From: Endozoicomonas sp. SCSIO W0465
GTDB lineage: Bacteria; Pseudomonadota; Gammaproteobacteria; Pseudomonadales; Endozoicomonadaceae
NCBI RefSeq assembly: GCF_023716865.1
Contig: NZ_CP092417.1
Coordinates: 4,628,001-4,692,000, forward strand
Direction of reading: 5' to 3'
DNA: 64,000 nt
The position numbers were made by a program, and so were the translations under genes. Numbering within the stretch: the first letter of the stretch is position 1; each line of letters opens with the position of its first letter. Of this stretch, positions 26,717-35,829 are shown in pieces. Below the pieces are notes generated by a model. That model did not search any database and was not told where the DNA came from. It saw nothing but the letters and a program-made list of their open reading frames with translations.

Positions 26717-29491
26717 TTAAGAGCGCAGCCTCAGGAAGGCTTCCAACTTTGCATTTTCAGGTAAGCCTTTGCCATGATGTATGAAGCAAATATTGGTGAC
26801 CAGTGCCCGGTCAAGCGGCTTATCCTTAACGGCCTCATCAATGCCCTGCCATCCCTCTTTCAGGCAACCCAGCTTCAGGAAGGCTTCCACTTGGGCTGTT
26901 TCCGGTAAGCCTCTGGCATGACACATGGAGGAAATATTGGAGACCATCGCCCGGTCAAGCGGCTTACCCTTAACGGCCTTGTCATTGCCCTGCCATCCTT
27001 CTTTCAGGCAGCCCAGCTTCAGGAAGGCTTCCACTTGCGCTGTTTCCGGTAAGCCTTTGCTATGACACATGAGGGAAAGATTGGAAATCAGTAGCAAGTC
27101 AAGCGGCTTGTTCTTAACGGCCTCGTCGTCACCTCGCCATCCTTCTTTCAAACAGCCCAGCTTCAGGAAGGCTTCCACTTCTGCTTTTTCCGGTAAGCCT
27201 TTACCATTACATATGGAGGAAATGTGGGTGACCAGCGCCCGGTGGAACGGCCTGCCCTTAACAGCCTCGTCGTCACCCTGCCACCCTTCTTTCAGGCAGG
27301 CCAACTTCAGGAAGGCTTCCAATTTTGCCTTTTCCGGTAAGCCTTTGCCATGATACATGGGGGAAATGTGGGTGACCAGCGGCCGGTGGAGCGGCCTGTC
27401 CTTAACGGCCTCGTCGTCACCCTGCCACCCTTCTTTCAGGCAGGCCAACTTCAGGAAGGCTTCCAATTTTGCCTTTTCCGGTAAGCCTTTGCCATGATAC
27501 ATGGAGGAAATGTGGGTAACCAGCGCCCGGTGGAGCGGCCTGTCCTTAACGGCCTCGTCGTCACCCTGCCACCCTTCTTTCAGGCAGGCCAACTTCAGGA
27601 AGGCTTCCACTTTTCCCTTTTCCGGTAAGCCTTTGCGAGAAAACATGGAGGCAATGTTGGTGACCAGCGCCCAGTCGAGCGGCCTGCCCTTAACGGCCTC
27701 ATCGTCACCCTGCCATCCTTCTTTCAGGCAGGCCAGCTTCAGGAAGGCTTCCACTTTCGCCTTTTCCGGTAAGCCTTTGCCAGATGACATGGAGGAAATG
27801 TTGCTGAGCAGCGCCCGGTCGAGGGGCTTGTTCTTGACGGCCTCGTCATCGCCCTGCCATTCCGCTTTCAGGCAAGCCTGCTTTAAGAAGGCTTCCACTT
27901 CCACCTTTTCCGGAAAGCCTTTGAAATGGCACATGGAGGAAATGTTGCTGAGCAGCGCCTGGTCGAGGGGCTTGTTCTTGACGGCCTCGTCATCGCCCTG
28001 CCATCCCTGTTTCAGGCAGCCCAGCTTCAGGAAGGCTTCCACTTTTCCCTTTTCCGGTAAGCCTTTGCAAGAAGACATGGCGGCAATGTTGGTGACCAGC
28101 GCCCGGTGGAGCGGCCTGTCCTTAACGGCCTCGTCATCACCCTGCCACCCTTCTTTCAGGCAGGCCAACTTCAGGAAGGCTTCCACTTTCGTCTTTTCCG
28201 GTAAGCCTCTGCCATGACACATGGAGGAAATATTGCTAAGCAGTGCCCGATTGAGGGGCTTGCCCTTAACGGCCTCATCGTCACCCTGCCATCCTTCATT
28301 CAGGCAGGCCAACTTCAGGAAGGCTTCCACTTTGGCCTTTTCCGGTAAGCCTTTGGCCTGACACATGGAGGAAATGTTGCTGAGCAGTGCCCGGTCGAGT
28401 GGCCGGTTCTTAACAGCCTCGTTGTCGCCCTGCCATCCTTTTTTCAGGCAAGCCAGTTTCAGGAAGGCTTCCAATTTCGCCTTCTCCGGTAAGCCTTTGC
28501 TATGACATATGGAGGAAATGTTGATGAGCAGTGCCCGATCGAGGGGCTTGTCCTTAACCGCCTCATCAATACCCTGCCAACCCGATTTCAGGCAGCCCAT
28601 CGTCAGGAAAGCTTCCACTTTCGTCCTGGCCGGTAAGCCTTTGCGATTACACATGGAGGAAATTTGCTTTAAAAATGGACTGGCAGCAATGGAGGCTACA
28701 TCCTCATCTGCCATCCTCGTAAACAGAATCACACTGCCCTTGCTATACAGCATGCTGGTTAAACAACCAGTGTTGTTCATTGTATTGCCCACAGCCGAAA
28801 AAAAAACACCGGCTTTTTGAAAATACCCTGAACAAACCTGATATTCCGTATCAATATTGAATAGCTTAAGTGTTGAAAAGAGAGTCGGTAGGGGGGGGGT
28901 ACCTCTATTCATGGATAACTGAATCCCTTTCTCCTCAAGAGTCTTCAGTAGTGTGCTGGCGTTAGACAGTAAAGTTTTGACGCCCGGACGGCGCAAATAT
29001 AGCCTGAGTTGATGTTGATGGGCGGCGGTAAACTTTGCAATGATTTCGCTGTGATCCGGCTCCCGGTCAACACTTAATGATACCGATTGCTCTGTCGGTT
29101 GTTCCGCAGACAATTCAGCAGACAATAAAGAAGAGGGATCTTCACCCGGGTCAATGTCCATTGGCTGTGGGTAGACGACAGCCACAGATCGAGAGGCACT
29201 GACATCATACCTCACCAGTGGTAGAACTGGAGCCCGCGCAGTCGATGTTGAGATGCCAGTCCCTCCGGTATTCACCCGTTGTTTTTTCGAAGGCTGTTCC
29301 TGTTCGCAAAACAGCGATCTGAAATCCTCTTGATTGTGCCTGTTTTCGCTATCAACGGGTTGAACCCTCTGTCCGGAGAAATAGCGTTTTCTGTTGCTGC
29401 CGTCCATTAACGGCTCACTAGCAGCAGTAGCTGGAGAAGTGGTGAAAGCAGAGTGGTTTGATGCGGGAGTTGCCATAGGGGGGGTGTTCAT
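26717..29491 (-). CDS. 48-residue tandem-repeat protein with NLS-like basic motifs, unknown function
   Basis: A 924-residue protein that I do not recognise. Residues 1-160 are Ser/Thr/Pro/Gln rich and likely disordered, with two basic clusters, RKR (34-36) and PSKKQRV (67-73), the latter very like a monopartite nuclear localisation signal. About 160-272 is a globular linker. From about 273 to the end are 13 full and one partial 48-residue repeats, consensus roughly LLSNISSMCHGKGLPEKAK and then VEAFLKLACLKEGWQGDDEA. Each predicts two helices. Variation is concentrated at positions 9-11 (CNR, CHS, CQA, CHG, SSC, CHF, SSG, FSR, YHG and so on) just before the fixed K/R-G-L-P, and at the loop near GWQG. 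The layout (disordered NLS-bearing head plus modular two-helix repeats) recalls nuclear effectors such as TALEs, but the repeat is longer and unrelated in sequence. DNA, RNA or protein binding are all open. Confidence 0.7.
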   Translation of the reverse strand: MNTPPMATPASNHSAFTTSPATAASEPLMDGSNRKRYFSGQRVQPVDSENRHNQEDFRSLFCEQEQPSKKQRVNTGGTGISTSTARAPVLPLVRYDVSASRSVAVVYPQPMDIDPGEDPSSLLSAELSAEQPTEQSVSLSVDREPDHSEIIAKFTAAHQHQLRLYLRRPGVKTLLSNASTLLKTLEEKGIQLSMNRGTPPLPTLFSTLKLFNIDTEYQVCSGYFQKAGVFFSAVGNTMNNTGCLTSMLYSKGSVILFTRMADEDVASIAASPFLKQISSMCNRKGLPARTKVEAFLTMGCLKSGWQGIDEAVKDKPLDRALLINISSICHSKGLPEKAKLEAFLKLACLKKGWQGDNEAVKNRPLDRALLSNISSMCQAKGLPEKAKVEAFLKLACLNEGWQGDDEAVKGKPLNRALLSNISSMCHGRGLPEKTKVEAFLKLACLKEGWQGDDEAVKDRPLHRALVTNIAAMSSCKGLPEKGKVEAFLKLGCLKQGWQGDDEAVKNKPLDQALLSNISSMCHFKGFPEKVEVEAFLKQACLKAEWQGDDEAVKNKPLDRALLSNISSMSSGKGLPEKAKVEAFLKLACLKEGWQGDDEAVKGRPLDWALVTNIASMFSRKGLPEKGKVEAFLKLACLKEGWQGDDEAVKDRPLHRALVTHISSMYHGKGLPEKAKLEAFLKLACLKEGWQGDDEAVKDRPLHRPLVTHISPMYHGKGLPEKAKLEAFLKLACLKEGWQGDDEAVKGRPFHRALVTHISSICNGKGLPEKAEVEAFLKLGCLKEGWRGDDEAVKNKPLDLLLISNLSLMCHSKGLPETAQVEAFLKLGCLKEGWQGNDKAVKGKPLDRAMVSNISSMCHARGLPETAQVEAFLKLGCLKEGWQGIDEAVKDKPLDRALVTNICFIHHGKGLPENAKLEAFLRLRS
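26720..28675 (-). repeat. Array of ~14 x 144-bp coding repeats
   Basis: A 144-bp unit repeats about 13.6 times within the gene, recognised by the recurring plus-strand string CAGGAAGGCTTCCA and the following TTTTCCGGTAAGCC. Adjacent units are unequally similar (repeats 8-10 are almost identical), which suggests recent local expansion by recombination. Confidence 0.95.
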
Positions 29492-29661
29492 TTTTATTCA
29501 ATCAGCCAGATAATGAATTAATGAAACACTGATACTGACCCGATAAACCCGCCACAGTTCAATCATAAAGCCGAAAAGTTTCAAAGGCATATAACCGGGC
29601 AATGTTTGCCAGTGCCATACTGGCCAGGCGGCTCTATCGTTCAGGGTTTTAATTACGCCGG

Positions 29662-30462
29662 TTAAAAGCAGTGCTGCCCGGAAATCACGCAGTCAAGGAC
29701 CAGCCTGGTGCCGAAATAAGCGAGTATAAGAATCACGAAGCCCGCCAATGTCCAGCGAACGGCTGTTTGCCCCCGCCAGCCAAAACGCCAGTGACCAACC
29801 AACAGGGCCGCAAACAGACACCAGGCGGTGAGGGACAATACGGTTTTATGCACCAGTTTCTGGGCAAACATATCTTCCAGGAAAAGAAAACCGCTACCCA
29901 GTGAGAAAGTCAGCAGAATAACGCCAAGACTCAGAAACTCAAACAGCAGCCGTTCCATGGTCTGCAACGGCGGCAAGGTTCTGATGGTATGTCGGTGAGT
30001 ACGCAGCTTGTGCTCCTGATAGGAGAGCAAAATGGCCTGAAATGCAGCGACCATCAGGATGCCATAAGCCATCACCGAGAAAAGCACATGGGAAACCATC
30101 GATGATGCCGGATTCCAGACAATATGTTCAACCGGTGCCAACAGGGCCAGCACAATGGCCAACATGCTGACCGGAAGAATCATGACCAGCAGGCTTTCCG
30201 ATGGTTTTTTCAAACTGCTCAGTAACACCATCATGGTCACCATCATGGCGGTCAGCGACCCCATGGTGAACACGCCAAGGTTGATGCCCCGATCAGTATG
30301 GATGGAGGTGTATAACGCAATAACGTGGAAAATCAGGCCAAGGGCGGTAATCAACAGCACCGGCAATTTGGGCACTTCACGCCCGCCGTTTCGCAACCCC
30401 TGCCCAACCGTGCCTGCCAGATAGCAACCAAGCGCACCCATACTGACGAAAATGACACCCAT
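29662..30462 (-). CDS. ypjD: Inner-membrane cytochrome c assembly family protein YpjD
   Basis: A 266-residue integral membrane protein with about eight hydrophobic helices of the CcsA/HemX-like cytochrome c assembly family. Characteristic segments are HVLFSVMAYGILMVAAFQAILL with its His, LSLGVILLTFSLGSGFLF, and HKTVLSLTAWCLFAALL with a second His, which would suit heme-ligand roles. It is divergent from ffh, exactly as in E. coli and many gammaproteobacteria, which supports the name. The precise function is unresolved; heme handling is inferred from the family. Confidence 0.85.
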   Translation of the reverse strand: MGVIFVSMGALGCYLAGTVGQGLRNGGREVPKLPVLLITALGLIFHVIALYTSIHTDRGINLGVFTMGSLTAMMVTMMVLLSSLKKPSESLLVMILPVSMLAIVLALLAPVEHIVWNPASSMVSHVLFSVMAYGILMVAAFQAILLSYQEHKLRTHRHTIRTLPPLQTMERLLFEFLSLGVILLTFSLGSGFLFLEDMFAQKLVHKTVLSLTAWCLFAALLVGHWRFGWRGQTAVRWTLAGFVILILAYFGTRLVLDCVISGQHCF

Positions 30463-30696
30463 TAGCGAAGCCTATTATCCCCAAAGCAGCAAAAAAATAG
30501 AAAGCAGGAAGCCCTTTTTGTCCATTGGCTTCTACGAAAAGCAGCTCTGGCAGTTTGTCATATTAAATGCCGCTAGACAAACAACCGTTAAACCGATCCA
30601 CTGAAATGAATGCCGCTTTAGTTTCGATTCCTATATAATAATCGTCATTCTGTGCCTTCAACTGCTTAAACACCTTAGATCAGGGTAATTCCCAGA

Positions 30697-32112
30697 ATGT
30701 TCGAAAATTTAACCGAACGCCTCTCCCGTACACTGAAAACCGTCACCGGAAAGGCCAAGCTAACCGAAGACAATATCAAGGACACCCTGCGTGAAGTCCG
30801 CATGGCCCTGCTGGAAGCGGACGTTGCCCTGCCGGTGGTTCGGGAGTTCATCAACCGGATCAAGGAACGCGCCATCGGACAGGAGGTTCAGTCCAGCCTC
30901 AGTCCGGGCCAGGCGTTTGTCAAAATTGTCCAGAATGAACTGATTGAGGTGATGGGTTCGTCCAATGACGAATTGAACCTGGCTACCCAGCCACCAGCCG
31001 TCATCCTGATGGCCGGTCTTCAGGGGGCCGGTAAAACCACCTCGGTTGCCAAGCTGGGTAAATGGCTGAAAGAGCGCCAGAAGAAATCAGTCATGGTGGT
31101 CAGTGCCGACGTATACCGTCCGGCAGCGATCAAACAGCTGGAAACACTGGCCCGGGAAACCGGCCTTAACTTTTTCCCCTCTACTGCGGACCAGAAGCCT
31201 GTAGACATTGTTAACGGTGCGGTTCATGAAGCCCGTATCAAGCACGCTGATGTCCTGATTGTCGACACCGCCGGTCGTCTTCATATCGATCACGACATGA
31301 TGACTGAAATTCAGCAACTGCACAGCGCCATCAACCCTATCGAAACCCTCTTTGTGGTGGATGCCATGACGGGTCAGGATGCCGCCAACACCGCCAGGGC
31401 GTTTGGTGATGCCCTGCCATTGACCGGTGTCATCCTGACCAAGGCGGATGGTGATGCCCGTGGTGGTGCAGCACTGTCGGTTCGCCAGATCACTGGCAAA
31501 CCCATCAAGTTTATCGGTATGGGTGAGAAGACCGATGCCCTGGAGCCTTTCTATCCGGATCGTATCGCCTCCCGGATCCTCGGCATGGGTGACATCCTCT
31601 CTCTGATTGAGGAAGCCGAACGCAAGCTGGACCGCAGTAAGGCCGACAAGCTGGCCAGCAAACTGAAAAAAGGCAAAGGTTTTGATCTGGAAGATTTCCG
31701 CGACCAGCTCCTGCAAATGAAGAAGATGGGCGGCCTCACTGGCATGATGGACAAACTGCCCGGTATGGGTGGCATGGCGCCCCAGCTTCAGGGCCAGATG
31801 GACAATAAAATCTTTGTCCAGATGGAAGCCATCATCAACTCCATGACCCCTGCTGAGCGAGCCAACCCGGACATCATGAACGGATCGCGCAAAAAGCGTA
31901 TCGCTGCCGGTTCCGGCACCCAGATCCAGGACATCAACCGACTCATCAAGCAACATAAGCAGATGAGTAAAATGATGAAAAAAGTCACTAAAAAAGGCGG
32001 CATGAGCAAACTGATGCGCGGCATGTCGGCCATGAAAGGGCAGCTTCCCGGCGGCATGGGCGGCATGGGCGGCATGATGCCTCCCGGTGGTGGCAAAAAG
32101 TTTCCGTTTTAA
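30697..32112 (+). CDS. ffh: Signal recognition particle protein Ffh
   Basis: SRP54 homologue that, with 4.5S RNA, binds signal sequences and targets ribosomes to FtsY. 471 residues. N domain at about 1-90; G domain with GLQGAGKTTSVAKL (about 106-119), DTAGRLHID and TKADGDARGG; methionine-rich M domain at the C-terminus (MKKMGGLTGMMDKLPGMGG onward) for RNA and signal-peptide binding. A TATAAT-like -10 element sits at 30634-30639 without a good -35. Followed by a strong hairpin. Confidence 0.97.
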   Translation: MFENLTERLSRTLKTVTGKAKLTEDNIKDTLREVRMALLEADVALPVVREFINRIKERAIGQEVQSSLSPGQAFVKIVQNELIEVMGSSNDELNLATQPPAVILMAGLQGAGKTTSVAKLGKWLKERQKKSVMVVSADVYRPAAIKQLETLARETGLNFFPSTADQKPVDIVNGAVHEARIKHADVLIVDTAGRLHIDHDMMTEIQQLHSAINPIETLFVVDAMTGQDAANTARAFGDALPLTGVILTKADGDARGGAALSVRQITGKPIKFIGMGEKTDALEPFYPDRIASRILGMGDILSLIEEAERKLDRSKADKLASKLKKGKGFDLEDFRDQLLQMKKMGGLTGMMDKLPGMGGMAPQLQGQMDNKIFVQMEAIINSMTPAERANPDIMNGSRKKRIAAGSGTQIQDINRLIKQHKQMSKMMKKVTKKGGMSKLMRGMSAMKGQLPGGMGGMGGMMPPGGGKKFPF

Positions 32113-32124
32113 CCACTCATCAAT

Positions 32125-32150
32125 TGCCAGCTCCAAAAACAGAGCTGGCA
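32125..32150. terminator. Hairpin terminator between ffh and giant gene 1
   Basis: A perfect 9-bp stem TGCCAGCTC / GAGCTGGCA with an 8-nt loop lies 12 bp after the ffh stop, followed by GTTTG. It probably terminates ffh and may serve the convergent minus-strand gene. Confidence 0.7.
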
Positions 32151-32179
32151 GTTTGAATGATGATCAGACGAATCAATAT

Positions 32180-33496
32180 CTACAATGAGTCATAAAGCAG
32201 CCCCAAATTCACGCTATTGGAAAACTCTTCAGTAATTTTTGTCAGGTCATCGGGTTTAAGCACCAGAGCATTACTTGCATTGTGTACCTGCCGTAAGTAG
32301 GTATCGTTGACAGATTTTTCACACCAGGAAGGGCTATCAATTTGAGACATCATTGCATACAGCTCTTCTGGTGAGGATGGTTCATGAGTACCATAGTTCT
32401 GCGTACTCTCGCCCCTGACGGACTTAAAAGAAGCATCAACCCAACAATACGTCAAACAACCACCCTTCGAGTGTGTCACTCGATAGAGGTAATGACTGAA
32501 GGCCTGCTGAATCGCTCGCTTACATTGTGTTTCTAAATCACTGATAGACTCTCTCTCCCTAAATGTCACATCAGGGAGGGTATTTCTCCAATACTTCCTA
32601 TTGATCTCTTGTTTTTTTTCCTCAAACGCCTTTTCCACTGCTTTTTTAGGTTGGCCATCCAATTGAATGCATGGGTTGCCAGGCGACCTAATTTCTTCAG
32701 AACCATCGGGGTAATATTGTTTATGTAATTTTTTCAACTCAAATTGCCGTTGCGCAGACACTTCATTATGTATATTCATTATATAAAATATTTTTTTTAG
32801 TTCTGAATTGTTCTCAATTTTTCGTTGTAACAGGACTTCAACCTTTTCGTTAAAAACCGGGCTGCACCAGGAAGGTTGCCCCACGATAATCACCGGACGA
32901 TGGTTACCCTTGCCAGAGAAAAACTGGGGAAAGGCGGGATTATGCACCAACATTCGTTCGATGTCCGGAACGCCATCGGGTTCGTCCGTCCATGAGGTCT
33001 GTAAAGATGTGCTGGCAATTTTTTCTTCAAGGAAGTAGGAAGCCCCACCATGACAGTGGGTCACGAAAAAGGGATGCTTCTGATTTTTTTGATGGCACTC
33101 ATAAGCATACTGCCAATACTGGCTATTTTTTTCCCTGGATAATAGTTCCTGATACCACTGCTTCAGGCAACTGGCAGCTTTGGTCTTCAGTTCATCGACA
33201 CCCCCGAAGCGCACCAACAGGTCATGATGGTTACGAGCTTCCATAAGATAGATATCGCTATCATCGGTCGACGGTGGCTCTAACCAACCCGATTCGAAGG
33301 CTTTATGGGCGAAATGAATAACCGGAAAATGGGCTAAATCACTGTCTTTCATTATATCTACTATTGAACCCACCCACTGGCCAGAGCTTTCTCTTCCTGG
33401 TATAACCGTTTTTGAATGGAGCTTCTTGAGTTGCTGGGTCACCTGATCTTCATCGCTATTGGACAATATTTTTTTGTAACTGTTCAGCACCCCCAC
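32180..33496 (-). pseudogene. Giant AAA+/transglutaminase-like gene copy 1, 3' part cut off by IS66 element
   Basis: This is the C-terminal ~430 codons of giant gene copy 1. Homology to copies 2 and 3 starts at KKILSNSDEDQVTQQL and continues to the stop at 32180 (shared segments VIHFAHKAFESGWL, FFVTHCHGGASYFLE, RPVIIVGQPSW, QQAFSHYLYR, SSPEELYAMM and NASNALVLK). The first ~7 codons of the open frame (to 33496) lie in the IS end and are not native. Removing the IS (33476-35829) and one 8-bp duplication fuses this frame to the 5' part at residue VKK-ILS. The C-terminal domain has no recognised family. A conserved THCHGGAS motif is suggestive of a metal or catalytic site. Confidence 0.85.
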
Positions 33497-34225
33497 ATAA
33501 ATCTGGAATTTTCTGATTTTTATACCATCCTCTTAAGCACCATTTTTCCACAATATTCGCCAGCATGATTCCAGAACTACCCGCAACTATGTCGGCTGAG
33601 ATTCTCTTGAAAGAGAATGCAGAGCTGCGGATGAGAGTTGCCTGTCTGGAAGAGCGATGTCGAGAATTGGAAGAAAAGGTTGGCAAGAACAGTCAAAACA
33701 GCAGCAAGCCGCCATCGTCTGATGGTTATCAAAAACCTTGTAAAAACAGTAATTCTCCAGATCATTCTGACGACCTTTCCGCAGATAAAGGTACCGATCC
33801 ATCGGATGAAAAACCCAATCCTAAAAGTCTGAGACAGTCTTCTGGTAATAAAGCCGGTGGAAAGAAAGGGCATCAGGGCACTTGTCTTAAACAGGTCGAT
33901 ATCCCTGACTATATTGAGTACCTTCCGGTTAAAGAATGCAATAAATGTCAGGCGTCTCTTCTTGATAGTGAGCCGGTCAAATATATTGAACGACAGGTGT
34001 TTGAACCAGGGAGACCGGGTGAATTTGAAGTAACGGCCCATAGAGCTGAAGTAAAAATCTGCACTTGTGGTTGTCGGAATCAGGCTGAATTCCCGGAAGG
34101 TGTTACCGCTGCCGCACAATATGGCTCAGCCACACAGGCTATGGCCGTCTATCTTAACCAATACCATTTCCTGCCTTTTAAGCGCGTGTCAGAGTATTTT
34201 AATACTCTCTATAAAATGAGTGTAA
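33476..34225 (+). repeat. Left 750-bp arm of the IS66 inverted repeat
   Basis: Pairs with 35080-35829. All stretches compared by eye are identical: the terminal 130 bp, and the encoded first ~220 transposase residues. The arms are separated by an 854-bp single-copy centre (34226-35079). Identity extends exactly to AATGAGTGTAA, then stops. Confidence 0.92.
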
Positions 34226-35079
34226 GTGCAGGCACTGTCGCCAATTTTGTGGCCAGAACCTATGAAAATCTGGCTTCTACTGAAGAGGTTATTCGTGACG
34301 CCTTGCGGGAATCGTCTGTTGCCGGAGCCGATGAAACGGGTATGCGGGCCGAGGGCTCTTTGCACTGGCTACACGTTATGCGGGATGAACAATGGACGCT
34401 CTACTACTTGTCTGAAAAGCGAGGTCGTGAGGCCATGGACACGATGGGCATACTGCTAACATTTGCAGGCGTTCTGGTTCATGATCATTGGAAATCCTAT
34501 TTTGCATATGCGGCAACTCACGTACTTTGCAATGCCCATCACCTGAGGGAGCTTTTGGGTGTTGTTGATAGGGACAGCAATCAACTGGCGTTGCGATTGA
34601 TGAAGCTACTGAGGCTTTCCTGGCATTACTGCAAGGGCTTTAAGACCATAGGTATGCTACAGATGCCAAGTGTTGTCTGTGAACGAATCGAGAAGATTTA
34701 TGACCGGTTGCTTCAGCGGGCTCTAATGAAAGAAGTCGTCTATATGGAGAAGCAACGAGAGGAGCTTAAGCGCAAGAAAGTCAAGAATACTAAAGCTTAC
34801 AATCTCTTCAAACGACTCACTGAGTTCAAGGCTGAGACACTGCGCTTCATGTCAGATTTTACCATTCCCTTCGATAACAATGGCAGTGAGCGGGATGTTC
34901 GAATGGCCAAGTTAAAGCAGAAAATCTCAGGCTGCTTCAGGAGTGCAGACGGTGGTTCTATGTTTGCACGGATTCGCAGCTATTTGTCGTCTGCCAGAAA
35001 ACAGGGAATGGACATATATCAATCACTTCATAGAGCTGTTCGGAATTACTGTAATATGCCTTTGCTCAGTGCTGAATAG
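33565..35079 (+). CDS. IS66-family transposase (TnpC-like), full length
   Basis: 504 residues. The order is: N-terminal leucine-zipper-like coiled coil (ENAELRMRVACLEERCREL), basic KPPSSDGYQKP segment, zinc-finger domain (ECNKCQASL ... CTCGCRNQ), then a DDE catalytic core with Asp256 (ADETGMR), Asp307 (HDHWKSYF) and Glu442 (NNGSERDVRMAKLKQKISG). No tnpA/tnpB accessory genes are present, as in the single-gene ISBst12-like subgroup. All catalytic residues are present, so the enzyme may be active. Confidence 0.92.
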   Translation: MIPELPATMSAEILLKENAELRMRVACLEERCRELEEKVGKNSQNSSKPPSSDGYQKPCKNSNSPDHSDDLSADKGTDPSDEKPNPKSLRQSSGNKAGGKKGHQGTCLKQVDIPDYIEYLPVKECNKCQASLLDSEPVKYIERQVFEPGRPGEFEVTAHRAEVKICTCGCRNQAEFPEGVTAAAQYGSATQAMAVYLNQYHFLPFKRVSEYFNTLYKMSVSAGTVANFVARTYENLASTEEVIRDALRESSVAGADETGMRAEGSLHWLHVMRDEQWTLYYLSEKRGREAMDTMGILLTFAGVLVHDHWKSYFAYAATHVLCNAHHLRELLGVVDRDSNQLALRLMKLLRLSWHYCKGFKTIGMLQMPSVVCERIEKIYDRLLQRALMKEVVYMEKQREELKRKKVKNTKAYNLFKRLTEFKAETLRFMSDFTIPFDNNGSERDVRMAKLKQKISGCFRSADGGSMFARIRSYLSSARKQGMDIYQSLHRAVRNYCNMPLLSAE

Positions 35080-35740
35080 TTACACTCATTTTATAGAGAG
35101 TATTAAAATACTCTGACACGCGCTTAAAAGGCAGGAAATGGTATTGGTTAAGATAGACGGCCATAGCCTGTGTGGCTGAGCCATATTGTGCGGCAGCGGT
35201 AACACCTTCCGGGAATTCAGCCTGATTCCGACAACCACAAGTGCAGATTTTTACTTCAGCTCTATGGGCCGTTACTTCAAATTCACCCGGTCTCCCTGGT
35301 TCAAACACCTGTCGTTCAATATATTTGACCGGCTCACTATCAAGAAGAGACGCCTGACATTTATTGCATTCTTTAACCGGAAGGTACTCAATATAGTCAG
35401 GGATATCGACCTGTTTAAGACAAGTGCCCTGATGCCCTTTCTTTCCACCGGCTTTATTACCAGAAGACTGTCTCAGACTTTTAGGATTGGGTTTTTCATC
35501 CGATGGATCGGTACCTTTATCTGCGGAAAGGTCGTCAGAATGATCTGGAGAATTACTGTTTTTACAAGGTTTTTGATAACCATCAGACGATGGCGGCTTG
35601 CTGCTGTTTTGACTGTTCTTGCCAACCTTTTCTTCCAATTCTCGACATCGCTCTTCCAGACAGGCAACTCTCATCCGCAGCTCTGCATTCTCTTTCAAGA
35701 GAATCTCAGCCGACATAGTTGCGGGTAGTTCTGGAATCAT
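35066..35740 (-). pseudogene. Inverted 5' fragment of the same IS66 transposase
   Basis: Identical to the first ~220 residues of the neighbouring transposase, in reverse orientation. It lacks all three DDE residues and runs out into a few foreign codons (TIQH). It retains the coiled coil and zinc finger, so if translated it could in principle act as a dominant-negative transposase, but this is speculation. Confidence 0.9.
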
Positions 35741-35829
35741 GCTGGCGAATATTGTGGAAAAATGGTGCTTAAGAGGATGGTATAAAAATCAGAAAATTCC
35801 AGATTTATGTGGGGGTGCTGAACAGTTAC
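35080..35829 (-). repeat. Right 750-bp arm of the IS66 inverted repeat
   Basis: An inverted copy of 33476-34225. Its outer tip abuts the ATTTTTTT target duplication, which shows that it served as the functional right end of the element during transposition. Confidence 0.92.

Larger units (their letters stand above)
33476..35829. mobile_element. IS66-family element with 750-bp inverted terminal arms
   Basis: This 2354-bp insertion starts GTAACTGTTCAGCACCCCCA and ends with the exact complement. It is flanked by the 8-bp target duplication ATTTTTTT (33468-33475 and 35830-35837), as expected for IS66-type transposition. It encodes a full transposase (plus strand) and, from 35080 on, an inverted copy of its own first 750 bp that begins immediately after the transposase stop codon. 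The normal right end is therefore absent and a second left end takes its place. The target duplication shows that the whole palindromic form moved as a unit. Confidence 0.9.

Noticed and set aside
27501..28217. Long plus-strand open frame (238 codons) with its own 48-residue repeats
   Set aside because: It is antisense to the 924-residue repeat protein. It stays open only because the 144-bp repeat is a multiple of three and lacks stops in that frame in each unit.
26720..28675. Repeat array read as a TALE/MOrTL-type DNA-binding domain
   Set aside because: TALE-like repeats are 33-35 residues with a different consensus. These are 48 residues. The analogy is kept only as a hypothesis for function.
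31087..32136. 349-codon minus-strand frame over ffh
   Set aside because: Shadow of ffh. His/Leu-rich translation without domains, fully antisense to a certain housekeeping gene.
35186..35728. 180-codon plus-strand frame, also seen in reverse at 33577-34119
   Set aside because: Antisense of the IS66 transposase in both arms. Duplicate only because the arms are duplicated.
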